A DNA stretch of 64,000 bases, taken from SVFI01 sp045588655 (GTDB lineage: Bacteria; Bacillota; Clostridia; Lachnospirales; Lachnospiraceae). Where the stretch lies: NCBI GenBank assembly GCA_045588655.1, contig JAZNEP010000022.1, positions 62,001-126,000 on the forward strand. Direction: 5' to 3'. The notes below the pieces were generated by a model. The model was not told the origin of the DNA. It did no database searches and worked only from the letters and a program-made list of their open reading frames with translations. Positions 62,008 through 64,000 of the stretch are shown here, one piece after another; position 1 is the stretch's first letter; every line of letters starts with the position of its first letter. Both the position numbers and the translations under genes were made by a program.

Positions 62008-62766
62008 ATGACAAGAGTGATTATGCATGGCTGTAACGGAAGAATGGGTCAGAATATTACAAGAATCGTAGAAACGGAGGAAAATATTGAAATAGTAGCA
62101 GGAGTGGATGTATCAGATCATGTGCAAAATACATATCCGGTGTTTGATGAGATTGCAAAATGTGATGTCGAGGCGGATGTGGTGATTGATTTTTCATCAC
62201 CGATGTGTATGGATGGTTTGTTAGAGTATTGTGTTTCCAAACAGGTACCGGTTGTTTTGTGTACGACAGGTCTTTCTGCAGAGCAGCTTGAAAAGGTGCA
62301 GGAAGCATCTGCGAAGGTAGCGATACTTAAATCTGCAAATATGTCAATGGGTATTAATCTGTTGCAGAAATTGTTAAAAGATGCTGCCCCTATTTTGGCA
62401 GATGCCGGTTTTGATATTGAGATTGTGGAAAAGCATCATAATCAGAAAAAGGATGCACCGAGCGGAACCGCACTGGCACTGGGAGATTCGATCAATGAAG
62501 CGTTGACAGAAGCTTATGAGTATGTATATGACAGAAGTGACAGAACGACGGTAAGACCGAAAAAGGAAATCGGTTTCTCAGCGGTTAGAGGCGGAACTAT
62601 TGTAGGTGACCACGATGTCATTTTCGCGGGAGAAGACGAAGTGATTACCTTATCACATAGAGCATATTCCAGAGCCGTATTTGGAAAGGGTGCCGTTCAG
62701 GCAGCAAAATTCCTGAGCAAGAAAGGACCTGGAATGTATGATATGGGAGATGTGATTAACGCATAG
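62008..62766 (+). CDS. dapB: 4-hydroxy-tetrahydrodipicolinate reductase
   Basis: A 252-residue NAD(P)H-dependent enzyme: MHGCNGRMGQN (nucleotide-binding), VDVVIDFSSP-like segment, EIVEKHHNQKKDAPSGTALA (catalytic) and RGGTIVGDHDVIFAGEDEV. Follows dapA by about 100 bp with its own AAGAGG. Confidence 0.97.
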   Translation: MTRVIMHGCNGRMGQNITRIVETEENIEIVAGVDVSDHVQNTYPVFDEIAKCDVEADVVIDFSSPMCMDGLLEYCVSKQVPVVLCTTGLSAEQLEKVQEASAKVAILKSANMSMGINLLQKLLKDAAPILADAGFDIEIVEKHHNQKKDAPSGTALALGDSINEALTEAYEYVYDRSDRTTVRPKKEIGFSAVRGGTIVGDHDVIFAGEDEVITLSHRAYSRAVFGKGAVQAAKFLSKKGPGMYDMGDVINA

Positions 62767-62808
62767 CAAGTGGATAAAAGGTATTAGTAAAGCGATAGGG
62801 GGAGTAAA

Positions 62809-64000
62809 ATGGACGAACTGGAATTAAGATTTCTTCGCTCACTTTCCAAGCAGTATCCAAATATTGCAGCAGCAGGCACAGAAATTATTAACCTGCAGGC
62901 GATATTGAATCTGCCAAAGGGAACCGAGCATTTTATGACGGATATTCACGGAGAGTATGAACAATTTAATCATATTCTAAAGAATGGTTCGGGATCAGTG
63001 CGCAGAAAAATTGACGAAGAATTCGGAAATACACTGAGTAACAAGGACAAGAAAAGTCTTGCAACACTGATATATTATCCAAAGGAAAAATTGGAGATTG
63101 TGATGCAAGAGGAAGAGAATATAGAGGATTGGTATAAGATTACATTATATCGTCTGGTGCAGATTACCAAACATGTTTCTTCCAAGTATACAAGATCAAA
63201 AGTTAGAAAAGCATTACCGAAAGATTTTGCTTATATTATTGAAGAACTGATTACAGAAAAAGCGGAAGTACAGGATAAGGAAGGTTACTATAATGAAATC
63301 GTGCATACGATTATAAGAATTGGACGAGCACCGGAATTTATTGTAGCTTTGAGCTATTTGATTCAGCGTTTGGTTGTAGATCAGCTACATATTGTAGGTG
63401 ATATTTATGATAGAGGACCGGGGCCGCATATTATTCTGGATACACTCAGGCACTATCATAATGTGGATGTGCAGTGGGGAAATCATGACATTGTCTGGAT
63501 GGGAGCCGCAGCAGGATCTCTTGCATGTATTGCCAATGTCATTCGTATGTCAGCGCGGTACGGTAATTTGGATACGTTGGAAGAGGGATATGGAATTAAC
63601 CTGATTCCATTGGCAACGTTTGCAATGGAGCAATATGCAAATGTGAATTGTGATGTGTTTTCCATCAAATTTAACACGGACTATAATACAAAAGATTTAA
63701 GTATGGACATGAAAATGCATAAGGCGATAGCAGTTATCCAGTTTAAATTGGAGGGACAGCTGATTCAGCGTCGTCCGGAGTTTATGATGGAGAATCGACT
63801 TCTTCTTGACAAAATTGATTTTGAAAAGAAAGAAATTTTGATAGACGGAAAACGCTATCCAATGAGAGATGTAGAATTTCCGACGGTTGATCCGAACAAT
63901 CCATACGCGCTTACACAGGAGGAAGCAGAGCTTATGGAGCGTCTTAGACAGGCGTTTGCGCGATGTGATAAGCTGCAGAAGGATGTCCGATTTTTGTTTT
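62809..64000 (+). CDS. fbp: fructose-1,6-bisphosphatase, Firmicutes type (class III), partial
   Basis: Partial gene, 397 codons, open at the window's right edge. The N-terminus MDELELRFLRSLSKQYPN is complete; GGGGGAG lies before ATG. Class III motifs: MTDIHGEYEQF, VGDIYDRGPGPH and WGNHDIVWMG (metallophosphatase ligands). Hydrolyses fructose-1,6-bisphosphate in gluconeogenesis. With pfp in the same window it completes the reversible fructose-6-phosphate step. Confidence 0.96.
   Translation, partial: MDELELRFLRSLSKQYPNIAAAGTEIINLQAILNLPKGTEHFMTDIHGEYEQFNHILKNGSGSVRRKIDEEFGNTLSNKDKKSLATLIYYPKEKLEIVMQEEENIEDWYKITLYRLVQITKHVSSKYTRSKVRKALPKDFAYIIEELITEKAEVQDKEGYYNEIVHTIIRIGRAPEFIVALSYLIQRLVVDQLHIVGDIYDRGPGPHIILDTLRHYHNVDVQWGNHDIVWMGAAAGSLACIANVIRMSARYGNLDTLEEGYGINLIPLATFAMEQYANVNCDVFSIKFNTDYNTKDLSMDMKMHKAIAVIQFKLEGQLIQRRPEFMMENRLLLDKIDFEKKEILIDGKRYPMRDVEFPTVDPNNPYALTQEEAELMERLRQAFARCDKLQKDVRFLF

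Noticed and set aside
1..64000. CRISPR arrays, restriction-modification or toxin-antitoxin loci, rRNA genes, insertion sequences
   Set aside because: No regular repeat-spacer array, cas gene, methylase, transposase or rRNA stretch seen on either strand. The repeats found are protein-coding arrays or short operator-like arrays.

Overview
The window reads as a chromosomal segment of a low-to-moderate G+C Firmicute of class Clostridia, most likely a gut Lachnospiraceae. This rests on gene content and synteny, not on a 16S gene, as no rRNA is present. Supporting features are a Cys T-box leader before cysE-cysS-mrnC-rlmB-sigH, a lysine riboswitch before dapA, a perfect CIRCE element, a pyrophosphate-dependent phosphofructokinase, a Firmicutes-type (class III) fructose bisphosphatase, a DUF1292 protein and BspA/GLUG-type secreted repeat proteins.

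Layout. 1-1111: the right end of a prophage (holin, endolysin), stopping at a hairpin next to the 3' end of tRNA-Trp. 1.5-8.9 kb: a parvulin-type lipoprotein, htpG behind CIRCE, a VanZ-like protein and a large cNMP-binding-fold protein (minus strand), an unrecognised protein and a TetR regulator. 8.9-13.4 kb (minus): a MoxR-DUF58-transglutaminase operon. 13.7-18.6 kb: a c-di-GMP signalling protein overlapping queH, then argS. 18.7-23.7 kb: tRNA-Val and tRNA-Met, then two large secreted repeat proteins. 23.8-26.8 kb: a short AraC-type regulator, a methionine aminopeptidase with an odd start region, and pfp (minus). 27-29.2 kb: a DUF1292 protein, a DUF6483/acetyltransferase chimera that looks like deletion debris, and a lipoprotein with a C-terminal glycan-binding-like domain.

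29.4-32.9 kb is the most interesting block. It is a compact four-gene operon of a SpeD-like pyruvoyl decarboxylase, a DUF4178-TM-DUF4247-like protein, a DUF350 membrane protein and a spermidine-synthase domain fused to a multi-pass membrane region. It looks like a membrane-linked polyamine modification system and not ordinary spermidine synthesis. 33-46.3 kb is mostly housekeeping: iron alcohol dehydrogenase, ABC-F, sbcDC, ispF with a Cys-rich tail, a GNAT protein, then the Cys T-box operon ending in sigH.

46.3-64 kb: an ADP-ribosylglycohydrolase-like protein with altered metal-site motifs (minus), a small XRE regulator, tRNA-Thr (minus), a four-copy repeat array upstream of a degenerate kinase/receiver protein and a very large membrane protein, PBP1A with a Cys-rich and polyGln/Pro tail (minus), an ECF sigma/anti-sigma-like pair, a YigZ protein, a lipoprotein, typA (minus), a tandem OB-fold protein, and a lysine-riboswitch-controlled dapA-dapB followed by fbp, which runs off the window.

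Coordinates of starts were adjusted where a ribosome binding site or family length argued for an internal start. All family calls are from reading the sequence. No database search was run.
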